From: CAUJGQ01 sp038325665 | GTDB lineage: Bacteria > Chloroflexota > Dehalococcoidia > CAUJGQ01 | Length of the DNA: 17,806 nucleotides | Assembly (NCBI GenBank): GCA_038325665.1 | Contig: JBBQJF010000066.1 | Location: 1 to 17,806, forward strand | Reading direction: 5' to 3' | In this document: piece by piece, positions 7,581 to 15,590 of the stretch | How the letters are laid out: each line of letters begins with the position of its first letter | Numbering within the stretch: position 1 is the stretch's first letter | Program-made: the position numbers and the translations under genes | Notes under the pieces: model-generated | What the model was told of the DNA's origin: nothing | The model's database searches: none | The model's input: the letters and a program-made list of their open reading frames with translations, nothing else

Positions 7581-7636
7581 GGTGCACGCCCGATCGACCG
7601 ACACGCGGGGGTCGTCGAGGTTAGGAGGGAATCGGA

Positions 7637-8191
7637 ATGAACATCGCACTGATTGTCGCGCTCGTGGTCGTGGCGCTGCTGGTGGTCGTGGTTCTGGCCG
7701 CGTACAACGGGCTGGTACGGGCGCGGCTGCGGGTGCGTGAGGCCTGGAGTGCGATCGATGTGCAACTCCAGCGGCGGGGCGAGCTGATCCCCAATCTGGT
7801 GGAGACGGTGAAGGGATATGCAGCGCATGAACGGGGAACACTCGACAGCGTGACCAGCGCGCGGGCGGCGCTCCAATCCGCCACGACTCCCGCGGCGGCG
7901 GCCGAGGCGAACAACCATCTTACCCAGACGCTGCGATCGTTGTTCGCCGTTGCCGAGGCGTACCCCGATCTCAAGGCCAACGCGAATTTCCTCGAGCTCC
8001 AGCGCGACCTCGGCGACACCGAGGATAAGGTCGCGTACGCGCGCAACTACTACAACGGCGCGGTCGAACAGTACAACGGCAAGGTGCAGACCGTGCCGTC
8101 GATGTTCATCGCCGCGCCGTTCGGATTCCAGCCGGCTGAATTCTTCGCCGCCGACGCCGGGACGCGCGCCCCGGTACAGGTCAGCTTCTAA
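7637..8191 (+). CDS. lemA: LemA family protein
   Basis: This 184-residue membrane-anchored protein has one N-terminal hydrophobic segment (about 3-22) followed by a helical domain. The family signature is clear: YNGLVRARLRVREAWSAIDV, then RRGELIPNLVETVKGYAAHE at about 47-65, and further on YARNYYNGAVEQYN. AGGAGG sits 7 bases upstream of the ATG. LemA proteins are widespread and of uncertain function, and pairing with a DUF2207 or TPM-type membrane protein is common. It is convergent with the metal-transport operon. A GC-rich imperfect hairpin follows near 8208-8240, but it lacks a U-tract. Confidence 0.93.
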   Translation: MNIALIVALVVVALLVVVVLAAYNGLVRARLRVREAWSAIDVQLQRRGELIPNLVETVKGYAAHERGTLDSVTSARAALQSATTPAAAAEANNHLTQTLRSLFAVAEAYPDLKANANFLELQRDLGDTEDKVAYARNYYNGAVEQYNGKVQTVPSMFIAAPFGFQPAEFFAADAGTRAPVQVSF

Positions 8192-8262
8192 AGCGGCGTT
8201 CATCGCCTGTACCGCTCCCCCCGGTGGTGGTGGGGCGGGGTTCTGTGGCCGGGCGCCGGAGG

Positions 8263-9127
8263 TTAGGTGCTCTCCATCGAACCGCCATCCAACGCGCGGC
8301 GCGCCCCGGCGCGCCGCCGCCACGCGGTGAATAGTCCGTTTCGTGGGGAAAACAGCAACGCCACCAGGAAGAACCCCGTCGCCACCAGCACGATCGCGGC
8401 GCCCGAGGCAACGTTGGCGTAGTACGAGATGTACAGGCCGGCCGTGGTCGCGACCATGCCGGTCAGCGCCGCCACGGCCATCATCACCGGCACCCGCCGG
8501 ACCAGCAGTTGCGCCGTTGCTGCCGGCGTGACCAGCATCGCCACCACCAGCACGATACCAACGACCTTGATCGTGATCACCGTGGTCAGCGCCAGCAGCG
8601 CGAGCTGGCCGTACTGCACCGCCGCCACCGGCACCCCCGAGGCGGCCGCCATCGTCGGGTCGTACGCGGTGAACAGCAGCTCGCGGTAGAACAGCGCGAC
8701 GAGCGCGAGCACGACCGCGGCGAGTGCGCTGATCACCCGGATATCGCTCCAGCCGACACCGAGTACATCACCGAACACGAAGCTAAACAGATCCACCGTG
8801 TATGAGCGTGAGGCGCTGATCAGCATGATGCCGAACGAGAACGCGCCCACGAACAGAATGCCGATCGCGGTGTCAAAGCTCACCCGGCCGCGGCGGCTGA
8901 CGAAACCGATCGCCAGGGCCGTGAGAACGGCAGCGATGATCGATCCGAGATAGGTGCTGCCGCCGAGCACGAATGCTGTGGCCACTCCCGCGAAGGCCGA
9001 ATGTGCAAGCGCGTCGCCGATGAATGCCAGCCCTTTGAGCACCACGAACGTGCCCACCACTCCGCCGACGGCGGCAATGATCAGCGCTGCTGAAGGCGAG
9101 CCGGAGCGGCTCGGAGATGCTATCCAT
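8263..9127 (-). CDS. Metal ABC transporter permease (ABC-3 family), apparent frameshift near the N-terminus
   Basis: This is the membrane channel of a zinc/manganese-type ABC importer. The intact frame (8263-9060, 265 residues) has about eight hydrophobic segments and family motifs VLKGLAFIGDALAHSAFAGV and VGIVLVVAMLVTPAATAQLL. The proper start appears to be ATG 9127 (minus), which has GGGAG upstream and gives MDSISEPLRLAF, the usual ABC-3 beginning. That frame then runs into nonsense, while ALIIAAVGGVVGTF continues in the next frame, so one base too many or two too few lies near 9085-9095. Read with the shift corrected, the protein is about 287 residues, the family length. Within the intact frame only GTG codons at 9060 or just after are available, which would drop the first transmembrane segment. 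A sequencing error is a real alternative. Confidence 0.85.
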
Positions 9128-9267
9128 CAACGTTCTCCCGGCGCGGCGGCTTCGAGGCGATTGTCGGGCGCGGCAGAGACACTACGCACCACGCTCATGG
9201 TCCCGCGCATGGGCTGGGCGTCACGATTCGGCGCCGGCGTGCGGCGAGCCGTCAATCGATTCGCCAT
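9127..9267 (-). CDS. Possible 46-residue protein between the ATPase and permease genes
   Basis: An ATG at 9267 (minus) follows GGGGAG by 5 bases. The frame ends in a TGATG overlap with the permease start at 9127, the usual arrangement for translational coupling. The product is Arg/Ala/Pro-rich, starts MANRLTARRTPAPNRDAQP, and has no Cys or His and no hydrophobic segment. I do not recognise it. It would explain the otherwise odd 238-base gap inside a tightly packed operon. It could also be a coupling leader with no protein function, or a chance frame. Confidence 0.4.
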   Translation of the reverse strand: MANRLTARRTPAPNRDAQPMRGTMSVVRSVSAAPDNRLEAAAPGER

Positions 9268-9365
9268 TGCTTCTCCCCGACGTGCATTTCGCTGGGATGT
9301 GCGAGACGCGACGAATGCGGACACCGGCCCACATGCCGCGCCTCCACCGGCGAAGGATTGAGCGG

Positions 9366-10175
9366 CTACTCGCCGCCGCGCGCCGCGAGGCCGTACGTCT
9401 TGCCCCCGATTTCCAGGAGCATCAGATGGCGCCCAAAGGTTTCCTGTAGTACCTCCTCGGTGAGTACGACCTCGGGCGGACCTTGGGCGATGATGCGGCC
9501 ATTGAGGCACAGGACCTCGTCATACGAGTGTGCGACGTGATGCAGGTCGTGTGTGGCGACAAGCAGCGTGCTCCCGGCGTCGGCGAGGTCGCGCACCAGC
9601 CGCTCCAGGTCTTCTTGGGCGCCGAGGTCGAGTCCGGCAAGCGGCTCGTCCAGCAGCAGCAGCTCGGCCGACCGAGCAACCGCGCGGGCGAGCAGTAACC
9701 GGCGTTGCTGGCCGCCGGAAAGCTCGCCAATCTGGCGCCGGCGCAGCTCCCACAAACCAACGCGCTCCAGCGCGTCGCGCACCACCACGCGGTCGTCACG
9801 CGAGGGCGGGCGCAGCGTACGCAGCCGCCCATACCGCCCGAGCATGACCAGCTCCTCGACCGATACCGGAAAGGCCCAATCCACCAGCTCAATTTGCGGC
9901 ATGTAGCCGATCCGGGTACGCACGGCCGCGACATCCTCACCAAAGACCTTGACCGAGCCGGCCCACGGCTTGAGCAGACCGAGGATGATCTTGATTAGCG
10001 TGGACTTTCCCGCCCCATTGGGGCCAACCAGCCCGGTCAGTGTCCGCGGCCGCAGTTGGAAGCTGACGTGCGACAGCACCGCGACCTGGTCGTATCCCGC
10101 GGAGACACCATCCAGCAGCAGCGGCGCGTCGAATGTCAGTGCGGTCTCCCCGGCGGGCGAGATGTGTTGTGCCAT
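9366..10175 (-). CDS. Metal ABC transporter ATP-binding protein
   Basis: This is the cytoplasmic ATPase that powers the importer. Numbered from the overlapping GTG codon at 10178, the visible motifs are Walker A GPNGAGKST at 52-60, Q-loop MPQ at about 93-95, signature LSGGQQRR at 153-160, Walker B LLLLDEP at 173-179 and the switch His in ATHD at about 210. Length and the segment MPQIELVDWAFPVSVEELV match the zinc/manganese branch (ZnuC/MntB type). The ATG at 10175 overlaps the stop of the upstream binding-protein gene as TGATG, so translation is probably coupled. It is followed by a 238-base gap before the permease. Confidence 0.93.
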   Translation of the reverse strand: MAQHISPAGETALTFDAPLLLDGVSAGYDQVAVLSHVSFQLRPRTLTGLVGPNGAGKSTLIKIILGLLKPWAGSVKVFGEDVAAVRTRIGYMPQIELVDWAFPVSVEELVMLGRYGRLRTLRPPSRDDRVVVRDALERVGLWELRRRQIGELSGGQQRRLLLARAVARSAELLLLDEPLAGLDLGAQEDLERLVRDLADAGSTLLVATHDLHHVAHSYDEVLCLNGRIIAQGPPEVVLTEEVLQETFGRHLMLLEIGGKTYGLAARGGE

Positions 10176-11122
10176 CACTTTAGGCCCTTGGCGATGTTGT
10201 CGGCGTTGCGGCGCATCATTTCGACATAACTCGTGATGTCTTTGGTAAGGGCGTCGCTATACAGTACATCGACTTTGACACCGGCGTCCTTCGCGGCGCG
10301 GTCGAGCAGGCCGGCGTTCAGTTGCGGTTCCTTGTAGACGGTTTTCACCTGCTGGCGGCGCAGCACGTCGCCCAGCGCCTTGATCTCCTGAGCGCTTGGC
10401 TCGCGGCCGGGAGCGCGCACGACATACCCCGCCAGTTCCAGCCCATAGGCGCGGGCGAAGTAGGGGAAGGCGTCGTGAAAGGTCACGAGCCGGCGTTGGT
10501 CAGGCGGGATCGTGTGAATCTGTGCCCGGATGTAGCCGTCAAGGTCATCTAGCTCCTTGAGGTAGCGTTCGGCGTTGGCGGCATACACCGGCCGGCCCTC
10601 GGCATCAACCTCGGTGAGCGTCTCACGAATCGTCGTCACATAGTGCTTGGCGTTCTGCACATCCAGCCAGAAGTGGGGGTTGCCACCGTCCGCGTAGTCA
10701 GCATCGTCAGCCGCGGACCGCGCCGCACCGCCCGGACCCACCGGCTCCTGATCGAAGTCGATTGCCGCTAGCCCCGCTGCAAGTTCCACCGTCCGCGCTG
10801 ACCGCGGCACATTGTTGTCGATGACCCCCTTGAGCGCCTCCTCGAGTCCGGCGCCGTTGAGGAATACCGCGCGCACGTCACCGAGCCGCTTCACATCTTT
10901 GGGACCGGGCTGATAGGTATGGGCGTCGGCGCCGGGAGGGATCAAGGAGATCACCGTCACACGATCGCCGCCCACCTGCCGTACCATGTCGTTGAACACG
11001 GAGATGCTGGTGGCGACCCGTACCGGCCCCGTGCCGGACTCCGTCTTGCCGCTCCCGCTACCGCACGCGACGCTGACCAGCGACGCCAGCACGGTGAGCA
11101 AAGACATGAAGCGCATTGCCAC
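10175..11122 (-). CDS. Metal ABC transporter substrate-binding lipoprotein (TroA/ZnuA family)
   Basis: It captures Zn(II) or Mn(II) outside the membrane and delivers it to the permease. A lipoprotein signal ends at LVSVAC, with lipidated Cys20. Likely metal ligands, in family order, are His68 (GADAHTYQP), His150 (NPHFWLD), His216 (TFHDAFPYF) and Asp290 (YSDAL). The His at the third position is the TroA/zinc-like set rather than the Glu of classical Mn-binding PsaA proteins. The loop before His150 is short and Asp-rich, unlike the His-rich loop of many ZnuA proteins. The start is GTG 11122, with GAGG 8 bases upstream; ATG 11116 is an alternative. It follows the Fur-family gene by 42 bases and overlaps the ATPase gene. 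Confidence 0.93.
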   Translation of the reverse strand: MAMRFMSLLTVLASLVSVACGSGSGKTESGTGPVRVATSISVFNDMVRQVGGDRVTVISLIPPGADAHTYQPGPKDVKRLGDVRAVFLNGAGLEEALKGVIDNNVPRSARTVELAAGLAAIDFDQEPVGPGGAARSAADDADYADGGNPHFWLDVQNAKHYVTTIRETLTEVDAEGRPVYAANAERYLKELDDLDGYIRAQIHTIPPDQRRLVTFHDAFPYFARAYGLELAGYVVRAPGREPSAQEIKALGDVLRRQQVKTVYKEPQLNAGLLDRAAKDAGVKVDVLYSDALTKDITSYVEMMRRNADNIAKGLK

Positions 11123-11126
11123 TTGA

Positions 11127-11139
11127 GATACCTCGTATC
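11127..11139 (-). promoter_or_regulatory. Perfect short palindrome around the ribosome binding site of the binding-protein gene
   Basis: GATAC, three bases, then GTATC form a perfect inverted repeat in the 42-base gap between the regulator and the lipoprotein gene. On the minus strand the centre contains GAGG, the likely ribosome binding site for GTG 11122. It could act as an operator or as an RNA hairpin limiting translation, but the 5-bp stem is weak and may be chance. Confidence 0.3.
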
Positions 11140-11164
11140 ACTACTAACCACGCGAGGGTGAGGT

Positions 11165-11632
11165 TTATCGGGCGACCGCCCCGGCCGGCGCGTGCAGTGC
11201 GTGGTTCCCGGCGGCGCAGGCGCTGCAGCGACCATAGACTTCGAGCCAGTGACCTTCGACGGTGAATTTCGAGCGGCGTGTCAGTTCGCTGACCAATTCG
11301 GTTACATCGCAGGCGGTAAAATCCTCAACGGCGCCACACTCGCTACAGACGAGATGGTGATGATGCCCGCGCCGGCTCCATCGATAACGAAGGCTGCCAT
11401 CGTCGAGCAACACACGACAGAGCACATCCATCTCGACCAGCAGCTTGAGCGCGCGAAATACCGTCGCCCGGCCGACACGGGGTAGCCGTTGGGCCAGATC
11501 CTCGGCGGAGAACTGGTCGCCCAGATCGGCGGCGGCTGCCAGGACCGCCAGCCGCGGCGCGGTGACGCGGTGACCGCGGTCCTCCATCCTCTGAATGACG
11601 CTGGAGAGGTTCGGATGCTTACTCACGCTCAT
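11165..11632 (-). CDS. Fur-family metal-responsive transcriptional regulator (Zur/Mur type likely)
   Basis: This 155-residue repressor has an N-terminal winged helix (about 10-80, recognition segment VGRATVFRALKLL) and a C-terminal metal-binding dimerisation domain. HHHHLVC at 90-96 is the Fur family signature. A structural zinc site is predicted from Cys96/Cys99 and Cys136/Cys139, with further candidate ligands at His128, Glu103 and Cys108. As the first gene before the importer genes on the same strand, it probably represses the operon when metal is plentiful. Zinc or manganese is more likely than iron from the transporter type. ATG 11632 lies very close to its GGGG motif, so GTG 11626 (seven bases after that motif) is an alternative start. 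Confidence 0.9.
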   Translation of the reverse strand: MSVSKHPNLSSVIQRMEDRGHRVTAPRLAVLAAAADLGDQFSAEDLAQRLPRVGRATVFRALKLLVEMDVLCRVLLDDGSLRYRWSRRGHHHHLVCSECGAVEDFTACDVTELVSELTRRSKFTVEGHWLEVYGRCSACAAGNHALHAPAGAVAR

Positions 11633-11639
11633 ACCCCAG

Positions 11640-11682
11640 GTATTACGGTAGACATTATGAGACTACGTGTCAAATACTGACG
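11640..11682 (-). promoter_or_regulatory. Likely promoter and operator of the Fur-family regulator and metal importer operon
   Basis: An imperfect 19-bp palindrome GTAGACATTATGAGACTAC (11648-11666, arms GTAG/CTAC) sits just downstream of a minus-strand TTGACA (11668-11673) and 16 bases upstream of the regulator ATG. Outer elements GTATT and AATAC extend the symmetry with unequal spacing. CATAAT within the palindrome is a candidate -10, but its -35 would be poor; TTGACA has only the weak TACCGT at 17 bases. A Fur-type dimer bound here would block the promoter, giving autoregulation. The exact operator is not proven. Confidence 0.5.
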
Positions 11683-12177
11683 ATGGTGGGCGGCGATCGG
11701 TCCAGCTATGACCACGGCACGGACGCCCATGAACGTATAGTGGTCAACCGCGTGTCATGCGCGCCGTTCTACTGACTCGGGCCATTGACCCGGCCAGCCG
11801 CATCCACTGACACGGGAGTTGACCGTGCGCCGCCGGCCGTCACCGGCGATTAAACGCGGGGGCGTCCCCCATACCCATCCGAGATGGAGTTCAAAAACAA
11901 GCGGATCGTGGTCCGGCGGCCGACAGGCGCTGGTCGCGGCGGGTGGCGTCGGGCTGGACATGGCGGCGCGCGAGGCGCCGGCGCGTCCGCGCGAGGTGGA
12001 CTCGCGTGCGCATGTGGCCCTTGTCACGGGCCGAGCGCTTCCACCAGCATCCGTTGCCCGACCCAACGAGGGGCGACCCGCGGCCGGACACCGTGATGCC
12101 TGGCGCAATTCGGTGAGCCGGCATGGTCGCCCGCACCTCCCTTTCCGCTCCCACTCCTCGCTCCCCGCTCCCCACCC
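11683..12177. other. Intergenic region without a confident gene
   Basis: This gap separates the regulator promoter from the 3' end of the thiamine-diphosphate enzyme. I see no gene with both homology and a good start. At 11884 a plus-strand frame begins MEFKNKRIVV, which resembles the first strand of short-chain dehydrogenases, but the glycine motif does not follow. The last 45 bases (about 12135-12179) are a pyrimidine-rich tract on the plus strand with repeated CGCTCCC units directly after the enzyme stop codon. Confidence 0.5.
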
Positions 12178-13815
12178 TCACCGCCCGAACATCGAATACT
12201 GGTAGTCCTGCTGCGTGATGAATTCGAGCAGGGCCGGGGTGCCCGCGCGGGTCTGCTCCATTGCCCGCTTGATTGCCGGCACAATCTCGCGCGGCTCGGT
12301 CACGCGCTCGCCGTACCCGCCGAAGGCGCGCGCCATATCGGCGTAATTGCCGCTGATGTCGGTGCTGCGGTACTTCGCCGTGGCGGTCTTCATGATCGGC
12401 AGTTCGATCGCCATCGAGAAGTTGTTGAGCAGGATCGACAGAATTGGGATGCGCTCGCGCACGGCCGTCTCGAAGTCCATGCCGGTGAAGCCGATCGCGG
12501 CGTCGCCCCACACGTTGATGCACAGCTTGTCGGGCTGCGCCAGCTTCGCGCCCATGGCGAGGCCGAGTCCGTAGCCGAGTTGCGTAGTCTTGCCCCAGCC
12601 GATGTAGCTGAGCGGGACCGTCGTCTCCCAGAACGGCGAAAGCTGATCGCGCGGGCTGCCGGCGTCGTGTGTGATGATCGTGGTCGCCGCGTCCACCGTC
12701 TGTTGCAGGTCCCACAGCACGCGGTAGGGCGACAGCGGCGTCTCGTCCGAGGTCAGTTTTGGCATCCACTGTTCCATCCACCCGGCCTTGATCGCGCGGA
12801 TCTGGCCCGCCACCGCGTCGGCGCGCCCGCGTGGGCCGCGCACCCGCTCCTTCACCGCCGCGACCAGCGCCTCCAACGTCAGCGCGGCGTCGCCGACGAG
12901 CACATGGTCGGCGGGCACGTCCTTGTTCAGGTCGGCCGGGTCGAGCGTCGCGTGGACCATGACCTTGCCCTTGGGCATGGCGACGCCGTAGCTGGTGGTG
13001 GCGAAGCTGCAACCGATGCCGAAGATCACGTCGGCATCCTGGAGGAACTGGTACACCGTCTGGGGCACCGAGCGGCCACCGGAGCCGAGCGATAACGGGT
13101 GGTTCTCGGGGAATGCGCTCTTGCCCTGAAGGCTGGTGGTGACGGGGGCCTCCAGCAGCTCGGCCAGTTCGCGCAGCGGACCCCAGGCTTGAGCGTAGTG
13201 CACGCCTTGGCCGGCGTAAATCACGGGTCGCTCGGCCTCCACCAGCACCCGCGCGATGTTCTCCACCGCCCGCGGGTCGGGGCCGGAGCGCGCCCGTGGG
13301 GCGGGCTGATACACCAGCGGCTCCGCCACCTCCTCGTTGAAGATGTCGGCGGGGATCTCGAGCATGACCGGGCGGGGGCGACCGTTCTTCACCTGAGTGA
13401 AGGCGCGGCGCATGGCGTCGGGCACCGCGTCGACGAGGTTGACCTGCTCGATCCATTTGGTGACATGCTGGAAGTTGAGAAAGGCGTTGAAGTTGGGCGG
13501 GATATTCGTCAGCCGCCGCGGATAGCCGGCGGGCAGCACCACGATCGGTACGGAGTCGCCGTACGCCTGCGCGACGCCGCCGAAGGCGTTCTCGGTGCCC
13601 GGGCCTTGTTGCATACAGAACACGCCGATCCGCTCACCGAAGGTCACCCGGCTGACCGCGTCGGCCATGTGCAGCCCGGTGCGCTCCTGGCGAACGATGA
13701 TCGTGCGAATGTCTGCCTCGGCGGCGGCCTCGATGATCGGATTGACCGGATAGCCGATCAGGAATTCGACCCCCTCACGCTTGAGAATCTCGGCGATGGC
13801 CGCGGATGCTTTCAT
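12178..13815 (-). CDS. Thiamine-diphosphate-dependent enzyme of the acetolactate synthase/decarboxylase superfamily
   Basis: This 545-residue enzyme has the three-domain layout of the family: an N-terminal pyrimidine-binding domain (about 1-165), a central domain (about 185-325) and a C-terminal diphosphate-binding domain (about 365-530). The cofactor-activating Glu is Glu44 in VRQERTGLHMADA. The metal/diphosphate motif is GDAAIGF at 437-443, followed by NN at 464-465. ATG 13815 is chosen because GAGGG precedes it and MKASAAIAEILKREGVEFL is the usual N-terminus; the frame extends upstream to 13896 without support. It stands alone, with no small regulatory subunit (IlvN) or pathway genes nearby, so the substrate is unknown. 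True acetolactate synthase is less likely because of this isolation. The motif GDA in place of GDG also occurs in other members. Confidence 0.88.
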   Translation of the reverse strand: MKASAAIAEILKREGVEFLIGYPVNPIIEAAAEADIRTIIVRQERTGLHMADAVSRVTFGERIGVFCMQQGPGTENAFGGVAQAYGDSVPIVVLPAGYPRRLTNIPPNFNAFLNFQHVTKWIEQVNLVDAVPDAMRRAFTQVKNGRPRPVMLEIPADIFNEEVAEPLVYQPAPRARSGPDPRAVENIARVLVEAERPVIYAGQGVHYAQAWGPLRELAELLEAPVTTSLQGKSAFPENHPLSLGSGGRSVPQTVYQFLQDADVIFGIGCSFATTSYGVAMPKGKVMVHATLDPADLNKDVPADHVLVGDAALTLEALVAAVKERVRGPRGRADAVAGQIRAIKAGWMEQWMPKLTSDETPLSPYRVLWDLQQTVDAATTIITHDAGSPRDQLSPFWETTVPLSYIGWGKTTQLGYGLGLAMGAKLAQPDKLCINVWGDAAIGFTGMDFETAVRERIPILSILLNNFSMAIELPIMKTATAKYRSTDISGNYADMARAFGGYGERVTEPREIVPAIKRAMEQTRAGTPALLEFITQQDYQYSMFGR

Positions 13816-14070
13816 GGTGTTCCCTCTCTCGTGGTGCGCGGCTCGTGCACGCCGCACGCATGACCCGGTTATGCCGCCGCGACGCCCTACAGTCAAGGCG
13901 CGAGGTCCGAACCACCATGAACTTCATATGGACGCACTGGATGCGACGTTGGACGCCGGGTCGCGCCCTCGCGCCCACGGCGGCGCACAGACGATATACC
14001 GGGCGCACGCGTGGCGGGGTGCGTGGATTGTGCAAATGGGAGTGGTGGGGCACTCGATCGAAATGAGGGG

Positions 14071-14642
14071 CTATTCGGCCGCCTCTTCCTGGTCCAACGT
14101 CAGTTCGGCGAAGATATCAGCGACCGCGAGGCGGAAGCCGGGCCGCCGTCGAGCGTCTCGCCGGTGGTGAGGGTGAACGGGTCGGCGTGCGGCTGGTGCA
14201 CGGTCACCGTCTCCGCCCGCGGGTCCACCACCCACACCAGCCGCACGCCATGGCGGAGGTAGAAATGAATCTTGTCGGTGAACCGCCCCATCGCCTGGTC
14301 GGGCGAGAGAAGCTCGATGGCGAGGTCCGGCGCCTGCCGAAACGGCACCAGGGCACGGGCATCACCGTGCAGCCGCGGGCGACTGATGAACGCCACATCG
14401 GGGACGTACCCGCGCGAACCGGATGGCGGTCCGAACACGCAGCGCAGATCCGGTACGACGACGCCGAGTTTCATTGGGTGAATATAGGTGTACAGCAAGC
14501 GGACGAACAGCCCAGCGAGCAGGGCATGCGGCAAGTTTGGCATGGGCTTCTGGAGCACCTCCCCGCACGCGTACTCGCTCGCCGGTTCCGTCTCCGGCTG
14601 CGCCAGCCACTCATCCAGGCTCAGGCGGCGTGTGGCAACCAT
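14071..14642 (-). pseudogene. Uma2-family (DUF820) endonuclease, copy 1, C-terminal frameshift
   Basis: This is a PD-(D/E)XK-type fold protein of the Uma2 family, common in Cyanobacteria and Chloroflexota. The frame from ATG 14642 gives MVATRRLSLDEWLAQPETEP, then PDVAFISR (Asp82), DLAIELLSPDQ (Glu110), DKIHFYLRHGV and WVVDPRAE. Compared with copy 2 at 16808-17392, ten bases are missing after TLDGG, near 14142-14150, so the frame ends early at 14100 (180 residues). Beyond the deletion the original C-terminus GFRLAVADIFAELTLDQEE is still readable in another frame to a TAG at 14071. The catalytic region precedes the shift, so the shortened protein might keep activity. The start has GGAGG 9 bases upstream. 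Confidence 0.85.
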
Positions 14643-14695
14643 GGGAATGAACCTCCCACCATGCGCAGAGCCAACCCTCTGGCGTATCCGACCGC

Positions 14696-14704
14696 AGTGT
14701 AGCA
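14696..14704 (-). promoter_or_regulatory. Extended -10 element for Uma2 copy 1
   Basis: The minus strand reads TGCTACACT, an extended -10 (TGn followed by TACACT), 54 bases before the Uma2 start. The same nonamer precedes copy 2 at 17442-17450 at almost the same distance. No convincing -35 is present, which extended -10 promoters tolerate. Confidence 0.45.
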
Positions 14705-14895
14705 CGGGCCTTCGCCGCTCGGTCGTCGCCGCTCGGTCAGCCGTCCAAAGCACCCACGATGCGTCTCGGCATGGTGAGGAGGGAGCATTCCACACATCGA
14801 GCGGCCGGCACGATAGACTAGCCTGGCAGCGACGGAAGTGGTCGGACGCCACGCGCGTCGCGTCGTGGCCCGGGCAGCTCAGGTGAGGAGTGACG

Positions 14896-15345
14896 ATGGA
14901 ATCGGAACTGCAAGCGGCCATCGACATGTGGCAACGCGCTACCGACGACCTGCTGTCCGTCGTCGGAAGCATCGCGCTTCACCAGTGGTTGCGGCCGGGT
15001 CCTTACCCCAACTGGTCCAACAAGGATGTGCTCGCCCATCTGGCGACGGGGTACGTGGTCCGGCTGGCGCTGCTGCGCTCCCTGATCGAGACTGGCCGTC
15101 CAGACGCCACTCCGGACGCCGACGCCGCCAACGCGCGGAACGTCGAGGCGCGGAGGCACACATCAGTTGAGGATCTCATCGCCGAAATGGTCGCCACCCG
15201 CGGAATGGTGCTCCATCTCATGCGCCGGCTTCAGCCAGATCACCTTGATGTGGTCGTCGAGTTCGGTGATACTCCCGCCCGCCTGGGAGCCGCACTGCTC
15301 GACTTCAGCCGCCATGACCGCGAACATGCAGCCGACCTCGCCTAA
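14896..15345 (+). CDS. DinB-like / mycothiol-dependent maleylpyruvate isomerase-type protein
   Basis: This 149-residue helical-bundle protein has the family metal triad: His48 in NWSNKDVLAHLATG, and His140 and His144 in FSRHDREHAADL. Proteins of this superfamily bind a divalent metal; many are uncharacterised thiol-dependent enzymes or stress proteins, and the specific reaction cannot be told from sequence. GAGGAG at 14884-14889 lies 6 bases before ATG 14896, which makes this start better than the in-frame GTG at 14890. It is transcribed divergently from Uma2 copy 1. No functional partner is adjacent. Confidence 0.8.
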   Translation: MESELQAAIDMWQRATDDLLSVVGSIALHQWLRPGPYPNWSNKDVLAHLATGYVVRLALLRSLIETGRPDATPDADAANARNVEARRHTSVEDLIAEMVATRGMVLHLMRRLQPDHLDVVVEFGDTPARLGAALLDFSRHDREHAADLA

Positions 15346-15590
15346 AATGCGGTCGAGTAGCGCACACTGATGCGGTCGGGGCCGGACCCGGGGTCCAGCG
15401 CCCACATTCGTGCGACAACTCTCAACGCGGACGGCAGCATCGTTTCCAGCGTGATGGAGGAGGAGAAAACCAATCATTGGCCGGCTGTGCTGGCTGCAAT
15501 TGTGCATGATTTTGATCGACCGGGCGTGCGAGATTCGAGCCGAAATCCAATTAGCCCGACACATTTACTAGACAACTGGCGCAGACCGTG

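Noticed and set aside
8200..8250. GC-rich hairpin between lemA and the permease gene as a terminator
   Set aside because: The stem is interrupted by a bulge and neither strand has a T-tract after it.
11884..12096. Possible degraded short-chain dehydrogenase start (MEFKNKRIVV)
   Set aside because: The glycine-rich cofactor motif does not follow in any frame, and the remaining sequence has no dehydrogenase features; ten residues are too few.
15370..15590. Search for tRNA, rRNA or CRISPR features in the gaps
   Set aside because: No cloverleaf with a T-loop consensus, no rRNA-like sequence and no regularly spaced repeats were seen here or in the other intergenic gaps.
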